A stretch of 64,000 nucleotides of DNA from Ciceribacter sp. T2.26MG-112.2. GTDB lineage: Bacteria; Pseudomonadota; Alphaproteobacteria; Rhizobiales; Rhizobiaceae. The stretch covers positions 1-64,000 of the forward strand of contig NZ_UEYQ01000013.1 in assembly GCF_900492205.1 (NCBI RefSeq), read 5' to 3'. The notes beneath the pieces are model-generated. The model had not been told where the DNA came from, searched no databases, and was given only the letters and a program-made list of their open reading frames with translations. Position numbers and translations under genes: made by a program. Shown here piece by piece: positions 51,174 through 61,057 of this stretch. Positions within the stretch are counted from its first letter, which is position 1. The number at the start of each line of letters is the position of its first letter.

Positions 51174-51635
51174 CTAGACGGGCAGGGCGGAACCGGTCTT
51201 GACCTCTTCCATCACGGCATAGGTGTGGGTTTCCCTGACGCCCGGCAGTGGCAGGATGACCTCCGAGAGGAACTGGCGATAGGCTTCCATGCCGGCGACC
51301 CGCGCCTTGACCAGATAGTCGAAGCCGCCCGCCACCATATGGCATTCCATCACATCGTCGGACCGCTTGACGGCTGAGGCGAAGGCGTCGAAAACATCAG
51401 GCGTGGTGCGGTCCAGTTTGACCTCGATGAAAACCAGCAGGTTGCGTCCAAGCTTTTCCGGCGACAGGATGGCCATGTAGCCGATGATGAAGCCGTCACG
51501 GGTCAGCCGGCGCACCCGTTCGGCGGTCGCCGTCGGCGACAGGCTGACGCGGTCGGCGAGTTCGATATTGGTCAGGCGACCCTCCTTCTGCAGGGTTCGG
51601 AGGATCTTCCGGTCGAGCCTGTCGAGTTCTTTCAT
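51174..51635 (-). CDS. putR: Lrp/AsnC-family regulator, probably PutR
   Basis: A 153-residue Lrp-type regulator. The HTH is at residues 5-60 (LDRLDRKILRTLQKEGRLTNIELADRVSLSPTATAERVRRLTRDGFIIGY), followed by the RAM ligand-binding domain (residues 65-150, with HMVAGGFDYLVKARVAGMEAYRQFL). It is divergent from putA with a 110-base gap, exactly as PutR in Agrobacterium and Rhizobium, where it activates putA in response to proline. Because the PutA here lacks a DNA-binding domain, an external regulator is needed, which supports the call. Confidence 0.85.
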   Translation of the reverse strand: MKELDRLDRKILRTLQKEGRLTNIELADRVSLSPTATAERVRRLTRDGFIIGYMAILSPEKLGRNLLVFIEVKLDRTTPDVFDAFASAVKRSDDVMECHMVAGGFDYLVKARVAGMEAYRQFLSEVILPLPGVRETHTYAVMEEVKTGSALPV

Positions 51636-51745
51636 AAAGCACTACCCTCTGGTGTTTTTGTAGTTGTTCCGCCTGACTATAGCGGAAAAATCAGCGATTA
51701 AAATCAGCAATCAGTCGATAGCTTGCCGATAACACGGAGGTGACG

Positions 51746-54700
51746 ATGATCAAGACTGCCATGCCCGATTTTCCCCGGTTTTCCGCGCCTTTCGCCGGCG
51801 ACGACGACCAGTTGATGCGCGACTTCGCCGCGCAGCTTTCGCTCGGCGCCCAGCAGAACGCGGCGATCGACCAGCGCGCCACGCGCTTCATCGAGGCGAT
51901 CCGCGACAATTCCGGCTCGATCGGCGGTGTCGAGGATTTTCTTCGCGAATACGGCCTGTCGACCCGGGAAGGCCTGGCGCTGATGGTGCTGGCCGAAGCG
52001 CTCTTGCGCGTGCCCGATGCGCTGACGCAGGACCGGCTGATCGAGGACAAGCTGAAAGAGGGCGGCTGGAGCGAGCATGAGGCGCATGGCGACAGCTGGT
52101 TCGTCTCGGCCTCCGCCTGGGCGCTGGGCTTGTCGGCCAGGGTCATCCGGCCCGGCGAGACGCCGGAAGGTGTCATGCGCGGCCTGGTCAAGCGGCTCGG
52201 CCTGCCGACCGTGCGCTCGGCCACCAAGCAGGCCATGCGCTTCCTCGGCCATCACTTCGTGCTCGGCGAAACGATGAAGGATGCGCTCGGCCGCGCCGCC
52301 AAGAGCGAGGAAAAGGGCTATCGCCATTCCTTCGACATGCTCGGCGAGGGCGCCCGCACGGCGGAAGACGCCAAGCGCTATTTCAAGTCCTATGCCGATG
52401 CGATCGAATCGATCGGCGCCTTCATGGCCAAGCACGGCAAGGGGAGCCAACTGCCGGACCGCATGGGCATTTCGGTCAAGCTTTCGGCGCTGCATCCGCG
52501 CTATCTTGCCACCCACCATGAGCGGGTGATGCGCGAACTGGTGCCGGATCTCTTGAAGCTCGCCCAGATGGCCAAGGCGCACCAGCTGAACTTCACCGTC
52601 GACGCGGAAGAGGCCGACCGGCTCGAACTGTCGCTCGACGTCATAGGTGCCGTGTTCTCCGATCCGTCGCTGGCCGGCTGGGACGGCTTCGGGCTGGCCA
52701 TCCAGGCCTATCAGAAGCGCGCGCCGCAGGTGATCGACTATATCGACGAGCTCTGCCAGCGGAACGGCCGGCGCATGATGGTGCGCCTGGTCAAGGGCGC
52801 CTATTGGGATACCGAGGTGAAGCGGGCGCAGGAACGCGGCCTTGACGACTATCCGGTCTGGACCCGCAAGCCGGCGACCGATCTCGCCTATCTCGCCTGC
52901 GCCGCGAAGATGCTGGCCAAGCGCGAGCGCATCTTCCCGCAATTTGCCACCCACAATGCGCTGACCGTGTCGATGATCCTCGAACTGGCCGGCGCCGACC
53001 GCACCGGCTTCGAATTCCAGCGCCTGCATGGCATGGGCGAAGCGCTCTACAACAACCTGCTCTCCGGCAATGAGCGCATCGCCTGCCGCATCTATGCGCC
53101 GGTCGGCGGCTATCGCGACCTGCTCGCCTATCTGGTCCGCCGCCTGCTGGAGAACGGCGCGAACTCGTCCTTCGTGGCGGTTGCCGGCGACAAGAACGTG
53201 CCGATCGCCAACCTCCTCGAACGGCCGGTCGAACGGCTCGGCATCGAGAAGGGCAAAAGCGTGCGCCACAACCAGATCCCCATGCCGCTCGCGCTCTATG
53301 GCGAGCGCAAGAACAGCGCCGGCTTCGAGTTCGGCCATCGCGAAAGCCTGAAAAGCCTGATCGCGTCGCTGGCCGGCCAGACGGCCAAGGTGGATGCCGG
53401 TCCGCTGGTTCCAGGGGCAACGGGCCAGGCGGAGGCCGCTCCGGTCCTGTCGCCGTCCGACCGTAGCCGGGTCGTCGGAACCGTGCGCAATGCGGCCGTC
53501 GCCGACGTCGATCGCGCCTTTGCCGCCGGCCGCAAGGGCTTTGCCGTGTGGTCGAAGACGCCGGTCGAGGAGCGTGCTGCCTGCCTCGACAAGACGGCCG
53601 ACCTGCTGGAAGCCAATCGCGACCGGCTGCTGGCGCTGCTGTCCGCCGAAGCCGGCAAGACGCTGGACGACGGCATTGCCGAAATCCGCGAGGCGGTCGA
53701 CTTCTGCCGCTACTACGCCGCCCAGGCGCGCAAGCTCTTCGCCGAGGCCGAGGCCATGCCCGGCCCGACCGGCGAGAGCAACCGGCTTCTGTGGCGCGGC
53801 CGCGGGGTGTTTGCCTGCATCTCGCCATGGAATTTTCCGCTGGCGATCTTCCTCGGCCAGGTGTCGGCCGCACTCGTCGCCGGCAATGCGGTCGTCGCCA
53901 AGCCGGCGCCGCAGACGCCGCTCATCGCCTATGAAGCGGTCAAGCTGATGCACCAGGCCGGTATCCCGGCCGATGTGCTGATGCTTCTGCCGGGCGGTCC
54001 GGAGATCGGCGCCGCCATTTCGGCCCATCCGCAGCTCGGCGGCCTTGCCTTTACCGGCTCGACCGGAACGGCGCAGGCGATCAACCGGACGCTTGCCGCC
54101 AAGAACGGCCCGATCGTGCCGCTGATTGCCGAGACCGGCGGCATCAACGCGATGATCGTCGACGCGACTGCCCTTGCCGAACAGGTGGCCGACGACGTCG
54201 TCGTGTCGGCCTTCCGCTCGGCCGGCCAGCGCTGCTCGGCGCTGCGCATCCTCTACCTCCAGGAAGACATTGCCGACGGCATGCTGGACATGATCGAGGG
54301 GGCGGCGCGCGAGCTCAATCTGGGCGACCCGGCGCTGACTACCACCGATGTCGGCCCGGTGATCGACGAGAAGCAGAAGGCCATGCTCGAAGGCCATGTG
54401 GCCGAGATGCGCAAGGGCCAGAAGATCCGCTATGCCGGCACGGTGCCCAATACCGGCAATTTCTTTGCGCCGCATATCATCGAACTCGACCGGCCGGAGG
54501 CGCTGACCAAGGAAGTGTTCGGTCCGGTTCTGCATGTGGTGCGGTGGAAGGCCAAGGACCTGGCCAAAGTGATCGAAGCGATCAATGCCACCGGCTACGG
54601 CCTGACGCTCGGGGTGCACAGCCGCATCGAGGCGACCATCCGCACCGTCACCGAGGCGCTCGATACCGGCAATGTCTACATCAACCGCAACATGATCGGC

Positions 54701-54865
54701 GCGGTGGTCGGCACCCAGCCGTTCGGCGGATCGGGCCTGTCGGGCACCGGCTTCAAGGCCGGCGGTCCGGCCTATCTGATGCGCTTTGCCGTGGAACAGG
54801 TGATCTCGGTCAATACGGCCGCCGCCGGCGGCAATGCCAGCCTGATCGCCATCGGCGAGGGCTGA
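51746..54865 (+). CDS. putA: Bifunctional proline dehydrogenase / L-glutamate gamma-semialdehyde dehydrogenase PutA
   Basis: A 1039-residue trifunctional-type enzyme without the ribbon-helix-helix repressor domain. The proline dehydrogenase domain (about residues 170-480) is FAD-dependent and includes KLSALHPRY and RMMVRLVKGAYWDTEVKRAQERG. The aldehyde dehydrogenase domain (about 530-1010) has TGSTGTAQAI for NAD+, the general base Glu in ETGGINAMIVD and the catalytic Cys in SAGQRCSALRIL. It converts proline to P5C and then to glutamate. The ATG at 51746 has GGAGG five bases upstream. Length is that of minimal type A PutA. Confidence 0.96.
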   Translation: MIKTAMPDFPRFSAPFAGDDDQLMRDFAAQLSLGAQQNAAIDQRATRFIEAIRDNSGSIGGVEDFLREYGLSTREGLALMVLAEALLRVPDALTQDRLIEDKLKEGGWSEHEAHGDSWFVSASAWALGLSARVIRPGETPEGVMRGLVKRLGLPTVRSATKQAMRFLGHHFVLGETMKDALGRAAKSEEKGYRHSFDMLGEGARTAEDAKRYFKSYADAIESIGAFMAKHGKGSQLPDRMGISVKLSALHPRYLATHHERVMRELVPDLLKLAQMAKAHQLNFTVDAEEADRLELSLDVIGAVFSDPSLAGWDGFGLAIQAYQKRAPQVIDYIDELCQRNGRRMMVRLVKGAYWDTEVKRAQERGLDDYPVWTRKPATDLAYLACAAKMLAKRERIFPQFATHNALTVSMILELAGADRTGFEFQRLHGMGEALYNNLLSGNERIACRIYAPVGGYRDLLAYLVRRLLENGANSSFVAVAGDKNVPIANLLERPVERLGIEKGKSVRHNQIPMPLALYGERKNSAGFEFGHRESLKSLIASLAGQTAKVDAGPLVPGATGQAEAAPVLSPSDRSRVVGTVRNAAVADVDRAFAAGRKGFAVWSKTPVEERAACLDKTADLLEANRDRLLALLSAEAGKTLDDGIAEIREAVDFCRYYAAQARKLFAEAEAMPGPTGESNRLLWRGRGVFACISPWNFPLAIFLGQVSAALVAGNAVVAKPAPQTPLIAYEAVKLMHQAGIPADVLMLLPGGPEIGAAISAHPQLGGLAFTGSTGTAQAINRTLAAKNGPIVPLIAETGGINAMIVDATALAEQVADDVVVSAFRSAGQRCSALRILYLQEDIADGMLDMIEGAARELNLGDPALTTTDVGPVIDEKQKAMLEGHVAEMRKGQKIRYAGTVPNTGNFFAPHIIELDRPEALTKEVFGPVLHVVRWKAKDLAKVIEAINATGYGLTLGVHSRIEATIRTVTEALDTGNVYINRNMIGAVVGTQPFGGSGLSGTGFKAGGPAYLMRFAVEQVISVNTAAAGGNASLIAIGEG

Positions 54866-54880
54866 TCCGGAAGACGAGGG

Positions 54881-54900
54881 CGGGAGGCGAAAGCCTCCCG
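54881..54900 (+). terminator. Terminator between putA and the convergent UPF0114-type gene
   Basis: CGGGAGGC (54881-54888) pairs with GCCTCCCG (54893-54900) around a GAAA tetraloop. The T run is weak. It lies 15 bases after the putA stop and five before the end of the opposite gene. Confidence 0.7.
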
Positions 54901-54905
54901 TCCAT

Positions 54906-55424
54906 TCATATCTTGTCGACGCCCGTGTCCTTGATCTTCTTCATCATGACCTCGAGATAGCCGAGCATGACGGCGGAGACGACGAAGGCGAGGTGCATCA
55001 GCGTCAGCCACATGATCTTACCGTCCGTGAACTGGTTCGCGTTGAGGAAGACCTGCAGCAGGTGGATCGACGAGATGGCGACGATCGACGAGGCGACCTT
55101 GATCTTCAGGCTGCCGGAATCGAGCTTGCCGAGGAAGGAAACCTGGTCCTCGGCCTCGTCGAAGCGGCTGACGAAGTTCTCGTAGCCGGAAATCATCACC
55201 ATGACGATCAGGCTTGCCACGAGCGCCGCATCGATCAGGCCTAGCATGGCGAGGATCATCTCCGCCTCGCTATAAGTGAAGACATTGCCGGCCACTTTCA
55301 GGAACTTGTAACCGAAGGACACGGCATAGACGGCGAGGGCTGCGACCAGCCCGAGATAGAAGGCGACGAGGATCCAGCGGCTCGACAGGATGATCCGTTC
55401 GACCAGCAATTCGAGGGATTTCAT
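54906..55424 (-). CDS. UPF0114 / YqhA-family membrane protein
   Basis: A 172-residue inner-membrane protein with four helices (about residues 15-38, 55-78, 105-128 and 135-160). The start MKSLELLVERIILSSRWILVAFYLGLVAAL and MVMISGYENFVSRFDE are the UPF0114 (TIGR00645) signature. Function unknown; some members are predicted transport accessory proteins. The ATG at 55424 is chosen because it gives the family's standard N terminus; upstream in-frame Met codons exist but add a polar tail. Confidence 0.85.
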   Translation of the reverse strand: MKSLELLVERIILSSRWILVAFYLGLVAALAVYAVSFGYKFLKVAGNVFTYSEAEMILAMLGLIDAALVASLIVMVMISGYENFVSRFDEAEDQVSFLGKLDSGSLKIKVASSIVAISSIHLLQVFLNANQFTDGKIMWLTLMHLAFVVSAVMLGYLEVMMKKIKDTGVDKI

Positions 55425-55696
55425 GGGGCGTTGCTCCAGCGACGTTCGATTGTGGTTGGCAGACATAGGCGCAGCCCGCCTTGCCCGCAAGACCGACGGA
55501 TGGCGCGGTCGCGACCAGATGCGGGTGGAAAGTCCATGGTGGACAGATTTCACCGGAAAGGCCGCATTCATTTCCTTTCTTGTCGCTGTCGGATAAATCG
55601 GAGGTCAGCGCGGTATCGCCTTGAAAGCGGTTCTGCGATTTATTGGTGCGGCAGCGGCTGAGGCGCCGAAGCGGGGCAAGGGGGAGTTTGCAGTCC

Positions 55697-57376
55697 ATGG
55701 GTGAATTCAAGTCCGATATCGAGATCGCGCGCGCGGCGTCCAAGAAGCCGATCCAGGCGATCGGCGCAAAACTCGGCATTCCCGTCGAACAACTCGTGCC
55801 CTACGGCCACGACAAGGCGAAGGTTTCGGCCGAGTTCATCCGCTCGCTGGAAGGGCGGCCCGAGGGCAAGCTGATCCTGGTCACCGCGATCAATCCGACG
55901 CCGGCGGGCGAGGGCAAGACGACGACGACCGTCGGCCTGGTGGACGGACTGAACCGCATCGGCAAAAAGGCCATGGTCTGCATCCGCGAGCCCTCGCTCG
56001 GACCCTGCTTCGGCGTCAAGGGCGGGGCGGCCGGCGGCGGTCATGCGCAGGTCGTGCCGATGGAAGACATCAACCTGCACTTCACCGGCGATTTCCACGC
56101 CATCACTTCGGCGCACAATCTGCTTGCGGCCATGGTCGACAACCACATCTACTGGGGCAATGCCCTCGACATCGACGTGCGCCGCATAACCTGGCGTCGG
56201 GCGATGGACATGAACGACCGGGCGCTTCGCCAGATGGTCGGTTCGCTGGGGGGCGTCGCCAACGGTTTCCCGCGGGAATGCGGCTTCGACATCACCGTGG
56301 CCTCGGAAGTCATGGCGATCCTCTGTCTCGCCGCCGATCTTGCCGACCTGGAACGGCGGCTCGGCGACATCATCGTCGGCTACCGGCGTGACAAGAGCCC
56401 GGTCTTTGCCCGTGACCTCAAGGCCGACGGGGCGATGACGGTGCTGCTCAAGGACGCGATGCAGCCCAACCTGGTGCAGACGCTGGAGAACAATCCGGCC
56501 TTCGTGCATGGCGGTCCGTTCGCCAACATCGCCCACGGCTGCAATTCGGTGATCGCCACCAAGACGGCGCTGAAGCTCGCCGACTATGTCGTGACGGAGG
56601 CCGGGTTCGGCGCCGATCTAGGGGCGGAAAAATTCTTCGACATCAAGTGCCGCAAGGCGGGCCTTTCTCCGGCCGCTGCGGTGATCGTCGCCACCGTCCG
56701 GGCGTTGAAGATGAACGGCGGGGTGAAGAAGGAAGATCTCGGTGTCGAGAATGTCGAGGCGTTGACGCGCGGCTGCGCCAATCTCGGACGCCACGTCGCC
56801 AATGTGCGGCGCTTCGGCGTGCCGGTTCTCGTTGCGATCAATCATTTCACCTCTGATACGGACGCCGAAGTGGCGGCGGTGAAGGAGTATGTCTCGCGGC
56901 TCGGGGGCGACGCGATCGTCTGCCGTCACTGGGCCGACGGGTCGGCGGGCATCGAGGAACTGGCGCAGCGGGTGGCGGAGCTCTCCGATTCTGGCCAGGC
57001 CGCGTTCAAGCCGCTCTATCCCGATGCCCTGTCGCTGATGGAGAAGATCGAGACGGTGGCGTCGAAGATCTATCACGCGGCCGAGGTGACGGCCGCGAAG
57101 ACTGTGCGGGACCAGCTCGCGGTCTGGGAGGCGCAGGGCTACGGCCACCTGCCGGTCTGCATCGCCAAGACCCAGTATTCCTTCTCGACCGATCCCGCCT
57201 TGCGCGGCGCACCGGAAGGGCATGTCGTCAATGTACGCGAGGTGCGGCTCTCGGCCGGGGCCGGCTTCATCGTGGCGATCACCGGCGAGATCATGACCAT
57301 GCCGGGCCTGCCCAGCTCGCCTGCCGCCGAGCGGATCGCTCTCAGCGCGGAAGGGTTCATCGAAGGCCTATTTTAG
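55697..57376 (+). CDS. fhs: Formate--tetrahydrofolate ligase
   Basis: A 559-residue enzyme that makes 10-formyltetrahydrofolate from formate, ATP and tetrahydrofolate. The ATP loop is [11 protein letters not shown] (about residues 62-72); [35 protein letters not shown] and [21 protein letters not shown] (here [20 protein letters not shown]) are the family core, and the [21 protein letters not shown] stretch is typical. GGGGGAG precedes the ATG at 55697. It can use the formate released by FghA, linking formaldehyde oxidation to folate one-carbon units. Length is normal. Confidence 0.97.
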   Translation: MGEFKSDIEIARAASKKPIQAIGAKLGIPVEQLVPYGHDKAKVSAEFIRSLEGRPEGKLILVTAINPTPAGEGKTTTTVGLVDGLNRIGKKAMVCIREPSLGPCFGVKGGAAGGGHAQVVPMEDINLHFTGDFHAITSAHNLLAAMVDNHIYWGNALDIDVRRITWRRAMDMNDRALRQMVGSLGGVANGFPRECGFDITVASEVMAILCLAADLADLERRLGDIIVGYRRDKSPVFARDLKADGAMTVLLKDAMQPNLVQTLENNPAFVHGGPFANIAHGCNSVIATKTALKLADYVVTEAGFGADLGAEKFFDIKCRKAGLSPAAAVIVATVRALKMNGGVKKEDLGVENVEALTRGCANLGRHVANVRRFGVPVLVAINHFTSDTDAEVAAVKEYVSRLGGDAIVCRHWADGSAGIEELAQRVAELSDSGQAAFKPLYPDALSLMEKIETVASKIYHAAEVTAAKTVRDQLAVWEAQGYGHLPVCIAKTQYSFSTDPALRGAPEGHVVNVREVRLSAGAGFIVAITGEIMTMPGLPSSPAAERIALSAEGFIEGLF

Positions 57377-57450
57377 AGCCTGTCGCCCGCTTCCTGCGGT
57401 CTCCGGTCCGGCGCCTTGTCCTGTCTCCTGGGGCACGGACAGTCACGAAT

Positions 57451-57479
57451 TAAAACATGATCAGGTTATTCATGTTTTA
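57451..57479 (+). promoter_or_regulatory. Iron-responsive operator (RirA-type) upstream of the TonB receptor
   Basis: A perfect inverted repeat: TAAAACATGA (57451-57460), nine bases, TCATGTTTTA (57470-57479). Its inner part, TGA-N9-TCA (57458-57472), is the IRO box consensus of RirA. A further half site, TCATGTTTTAT, recurs at about 57497. The dyad lies 150 bases before the receptor ATG. Confidence 0.72.
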
Positions 57480-57630
57480 TATGTTGACTCGAACAATCAT
57501 GTTTTATAGATGGCAATGACAGGGCAGTTGCAGCCCTTCGCCACGTTTTAGACACACATTGATCCGGCCGGCCGTCGCGGGTGCACATCCGCGGCTGGGG
57601 AGTTTTGCGGCCGCGGATAAAGGGAATTTT

Positions 57631-59874
57631 ATGGGCTCGCATCCTTTCAGAGCAATCCTCATGACCTGCACCGCGCTCGTCGGGTTCATCCCGGCCCCGA
57701 GCGCGTTTTCGCAAAGCGCCACGGCCCAGCCGGCCGAGGAAACGCAGCTCCAGACCATCCTGGTCAAGGGCAAGCGCATCCCGGCCGGCTCGGCGGCGGA
57801 CACGCCGCTTGCCACCGAGACGACGGCAGCCGAGATCGAGAAGAAGCAGATCACCAGCATCGACGACCTCGGCAATGCCACCGAGCCGGGCGTCCAGGCC
57901 GGCTTTGCCGGCGCGGGCGTGAACATTCGCGGTCTTGAAGCGGACCGCGTACTGACGACGATCGACGGCATTCCGATCCCCTATCTCGTCAACGACGCCC
58001 GCCAGGCCGGCGCGACCTCGCTCGGTTCCTCGACGCGGGCCGACGGCGGCATCGATACCTTCGACTTCTCCACGCTCTCGACCATCGACATCATGCGCGG
58101 CGCCGATTCGAGCCGTGCCGGTTCGGGCGCGCTGGGCGGGGCGATGATCCTGCGCACGCTGGAGCCGGAGGACCTGATCGCCGAGGGCGCCACATTCGGC
58201 GGCATGGCCAAGACCACCTATGACAGCACCGACAACTCGCTCGGCGGATCGGTCGCCATCGCCAAGAAGGTCGAGAACACCTCGGTCCTGTTCCAGGGCG
58301 GCTACAAGGCCGGCCATGAGCGCGACAACCAGGGTTCGGTCGGCGGAACGGGCGCCACCCGCTCGGAGGCCAATCCGGCCGACTTCGACCAGCACAACCT
58401 GCTGTTCAAGCTGCGCCAGGATTTCGGCGCCGGCCACATGATCGGGCTGACGGCCGAGCGCTTCCGCAAGGAAATCGCCACCGACCTCAAGACCGAGGAA
58501 AGCGCTGCGCGCAACTATTCCGAACTCGACGGCGACGAACTGAAGCAGCGCGACCGCGTCTCGCTGGACTATCGCTACGACGCGCCGGACCTGACCGGCC
58601 CGGTCGACAAGGCGGACCTGACGATCTACTGGCAGCGGGTGGAAACCAGCTCCGCCGTCGACGGCACGCGCGTCGGGTCGCTCGCAGGCCCGTGGTATCG
58701 CTCGAACGAGATGGACGAGCAGTCGGTCGGCGTCGTCGGATCGCTGGCCAACCAGTATGATTTCGGCACGACACGCCATGACGTGACGATCGGCGGCAAC
58801 ATTTCCTTCTCGCAATACGGCCAGTACACGGCCGGCGAGGATGTTTGCGACACGGCGGCGGTTCCGCCCTATTCGTGCGCGTTCCACCACACCAACCAGT
58901 CCGACATGCCGGATGTCGACGCGTTGCGCGTCGGGCTGTTCGCCGACGACAAGATCTCGTTCGGCGACAGCGGCTTCAGCCTGACGCCCGGCATCCGCTT
59001 CGACTGGTTCGATTACCAGCCGCAGGAGACCGACGACTATCTGGCCAATAGCGGCTACGGTGCCGCCGGCCTGCCGGACGACCGCAGCGACTACCAGTTT
59101 TCGCCGAAGCTGCGCGCGGCCTATGAAATCAATCCCAAGGTCGAGCTGTTTGCCCAATGGGCCATGGGCTTCAAGGCGCCGAACGTTTCGGAGCTCTATC
59201 TCAGCTACTCGACGCCGCCGATGTATCAGGTGATCGGCAATCCCGATCTCGAATCCGAGACCAGCAATGGATTCGAGATCGGCGCCAATCTCGGCGATGC
59301 TGAGTTCGGCGGGCGGGTGACGGCCTTCTACAACAAGTACCGGAACTTCATCGACAGCGAGACGACCTACACCAATCCGAGCTTCCCCTGGGGTTCGACC
59401 ACCTACGAAAACCTCGACCGGGTACGGATCTTCGGCTTCGAGGCGCGGGCCCACAAGGTCTTCGACAACGGCTTCAACCTCCATGCCTCCTTCGCCTATG
59501 CCAATGGCGAGGACGAGGAGACCGGCGAACTCATCGACAGCGTGCCGCCGTTCAAGGGCATTGTCGGGGTCGGCTATCAGACCGAGACCTGGGGCACGGA
59601 CCTGAGCTTCATCGGGGTTGCCGCCGTGGACGAGGATTCGACCGCCGAGTTCCAGCCGGACGGCTACGGTCTCGTCAATCTGACCGGCTGGTGGGAGCCC
59701 GAGCAGATGAAGGGGCTCAGGCTCACCGCCGGCGTCTACAATATGTTCGACCAGGAGTATTACGACGCTGTCAAATGGCGCGACATCGACCTGACGTCCA
59801 GCGCCTCGCAGCCGAAGGATTACTATTCCGAGCCCGGCCGGACCTTCAAGGTTTCCATCACGCAGAAGTTCTAA
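57631..59874 (+). CDS. TonB-dependent haem/haemoglobin-type outer-membrane receptor
   Basis: A 747-residue outer-membrane receptor. Signal peptide (residues 1-27, SAFSQS), a TonB box-like ETQLQTILVKG, plug domain (about residues 45-165, with GVNIRGLEADRVLTTIDGIPIP and SVIDIMRGADSS-type segment), then a 22-strand barrel ending in KVSITQKF with a C-terminal Phe. The FRAP-like GFKAPNVSELY and NPNL-like GNPDLESETS boxes mark the haemoglobin/transferrin receptor group. The His usually found between those boxes in haem receptors is absent here. The iron box upstream supports repression by iron. AGGGAA precedes the ATG. Confidence 0.9.
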   Translation: MGSHPFRAILMTCTALVGFIPAPSAFSQSATAQPAEETQLQTILVKGKRIPAGSAADTPLATETTAAEIEKKQITSIDDLGNATEPGVQAGFAGAGVNIRGLEADRVLTTIDGIPIPYLVNDARQAGATSLGSSTRADGGIDTFDFSTLSTIDIMRGADSSRAGSGALGGAMILRTLEPEDLIAEGATFGGMAKTTYDSTDNSLGGSVAIAKKVENTSVLFQGGYKAGHERDNQGSVGGTGATRSEANPADFDQHNLLFKLRQDFGAGHMIGLTAERFRKEIATDLKTEESAARNYSELDGDELKQRDRVSLDYRYDAPDLTGPVDKADLTIYWQRVETSSAVDGTRVGSLAGPWYRSNEMDEQSVGVVGSLANQYDFGTTRHDVTIGGNISFSQYGQYTAGEDVCDTAAVPPYSCAFHHTNQSDMPDVDALRVGLFADDKISFGDSGFSLTPGIRFDWFDYQPQETDDYLANSGYGAAGLPDDRSDYQFSPKLRAAYEINPKVELFAQWAMGFKAPNVSELYLSYSTPPMYQVIGNPDLESETSNGFEIGANLGDAEFGGRVTAFYNKYRNFIDSETTYTNPSFPWGSTTYENLDRVRIFGFEARAHKVFDNGFNLHASFAYANGEDEETGELIDSVPPFKGIVGVGYQTETWGTDLSFIGVAAVDEDSTAEFQPDGYGLVNLTGWWEPEQMKGLRLTAGVYNMFDQEYYDAVKWRDIDLTSSASQPKDYYSEPGRTFKVSITQKF

Positions 59875-59901
59875 CGATTTGATTTTCAGCAGCAATGACG
59901 G

Positions 59902-59924
59902 GGTGGCGCGGACAAGGCGCCACC
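59902..59924 (+). terminator. Terminator of the TonB receptor gene
   Basis: GGTGGCGC (59902-59909) pairs with GCGCCACC (59917-59924); TCATTTCG follows. Confidence 0.75.
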
Positions 59925-59949
59925 TCATTTCGTCGTCGGTCAGTCTCCA

Positions 59950-60888
59950 TTACCGGCAGAAGCGGTAGCCGCTCTTGCGCTCGATGACGTCGAGATGCAG
60001 GTGGTCCTTGTGGGCCTCGTCGCTGCCGGGGGAGAGCACGGTGCTGAAGTAGAGGCAGGCGGCTGCGTTGAGGCTGCGCTGGAAGGCGGCGGGGAAGGTG
60101 CCGTCGTCCTGGGCGGCGCTCACCATCGGCACGGCGCCCTTGTCGAATTCGAGCGCGGCGATGTCTATCGCGTTGCCGTAGGCATGCTCGGAGATCTTGC
60201 CGGTCGCGGCGCTGTTGCGGTTGCGGCAGACATAGGCTGAGGCCTGCTGGATCGCCTTCAGTTCGCCCTTGTCGGCAAGCGCGATGCGGGCGGCGGGAAT
60301 GATCGTCTCGCGCGTCAGTTTCGCCAGTTGCAGCGCCGTCTCGCAGCGGAAGGTCGCTTCGGGCGAAAGCCTGATGCCGGGAAGGATTTCCCGGACGATG
60401 ACCGGATTGCTCATGCCGCAGCCCTCGCCGTCGTCGATCGGAGCGGCGGTTTCGAACACGGTGCCGAGCGTCTTGAGTTCGGCCTGGCAGGCGGCGAACT
60501 GCTCTGGATCTTCCGGCGCGACACGGATGGCCGCGGGCGCTGCGGGTTGCAGGCCGGGGACAGGCGGCAGACCGCGTGGTGGCGGCGGGGCCGGGGGCGG
60601 CGAACCGGACGAGGGTGGTGATGGTGGCAAGCCTGGGGAGGGAGCCTCCTCCGGTTTTTCCGGCGGAACGATGCTTTCGGCCGGGGGCGTGGGTGAAGCG
60701 GGGGCAGGAGCGGGTGGCGGGACCGGCGCAGGTTGTTGCCCCACTGCGGGCTTGTCGGCGGGGGGCTTTGCGACTGGCTGGTCCGCCGGTGCGGGCGGCT
60801 TTTCGGTTGGGACCGGGCCTGTGGGCGGCAGGGCCGCGCTGGTGAGAAGGCCGAGGCCGATCAGGATGACTGCAAGCCGCTTCGTCAT
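59950..60888 (-). CDS. Extensin-like protein with C-terminal D-alanyl-D-alanine carboxypeptidase-type domain
   Basis: A 312-residue exported protein. An N-terminal signal or anchor (residues 1-19, RLAVILIGLGLLTSAALP) is followed by a Pro/Ala-rich linker (residues 20-120). The C-terminal extensin-like domain (about 130-312) has HAYGNAIDIAALEF and DEAHKDHLHLDV: the SEHAYGxAxD and HxDH metal-binding pattern of M15-like peptidases, with cysteines (C134, C157, C221, and others) likely to pair. Rhizobia have many such proteins, thought to trim peptidoglycan. The linker suits spanning the periplasm. Confidence 0.85.
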   Translation of the reverse strand: MTKRLAVILIGLGLLTSAALPPTGPVPTEKPPAPADQPVAKPPADKPAVGQQPAPVPPPAPAPASPTPPAESIVPPEKPEEAPSPGLPPSPPSSGSPPPAPPPPRGLPPVPGLQPAAPAAIRVAPEDPEQFAACQAELKTLGTVFETAAPIDDGEGCGMSNPVIVREILPGIRLSPEATFRCETALQLAKLTRETIIPAARIALADKGELKAIQQASAYVCRNRNSAATGKISEHAYGNAIDIAALEFDKGAVPMVSAAQDDGTFPAAFQRSLNAAACLYFSTVLSPGSDEAHKDHLHLDVIERKSGYRFCR

Positions 60889-61021
60889 TCAGCCGCCTTT
60901 CGGTTGGATGGGGACGCTGCAACAACGCGTCCAGCGGAGAATGGTTGCGCCGATCTGCGGAACCATCGGCAGATTACGTGGGGCCGATCGCTGGAAAATA
61001 GCACGCCCGTGGAAAATCCCG

Positions 61022-61050
61022 TTGCGCGTAAATGCGGCCCACGCTATGAA
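61022..61050 (+). promoter_or_regulatory. Promoter of the trpL-trpE(G) operon
   Basis: TTGCGC (61022-61027) and TATGAA (61045-61050) are 17 bases apart. Position +1 would fall at about 61057-61058, that is, at the trpL start codon, giving a leaderless transcript as in Sinorhizobium. Confidence 0.7.
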
Positions 61051-61057
61051 ATCGCTC

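Noticed and set aside
51704..54619. 971-codon minus-strand frame
   Set aside because: Antisense of putA, which has complete catalytic motifs on the other strand.
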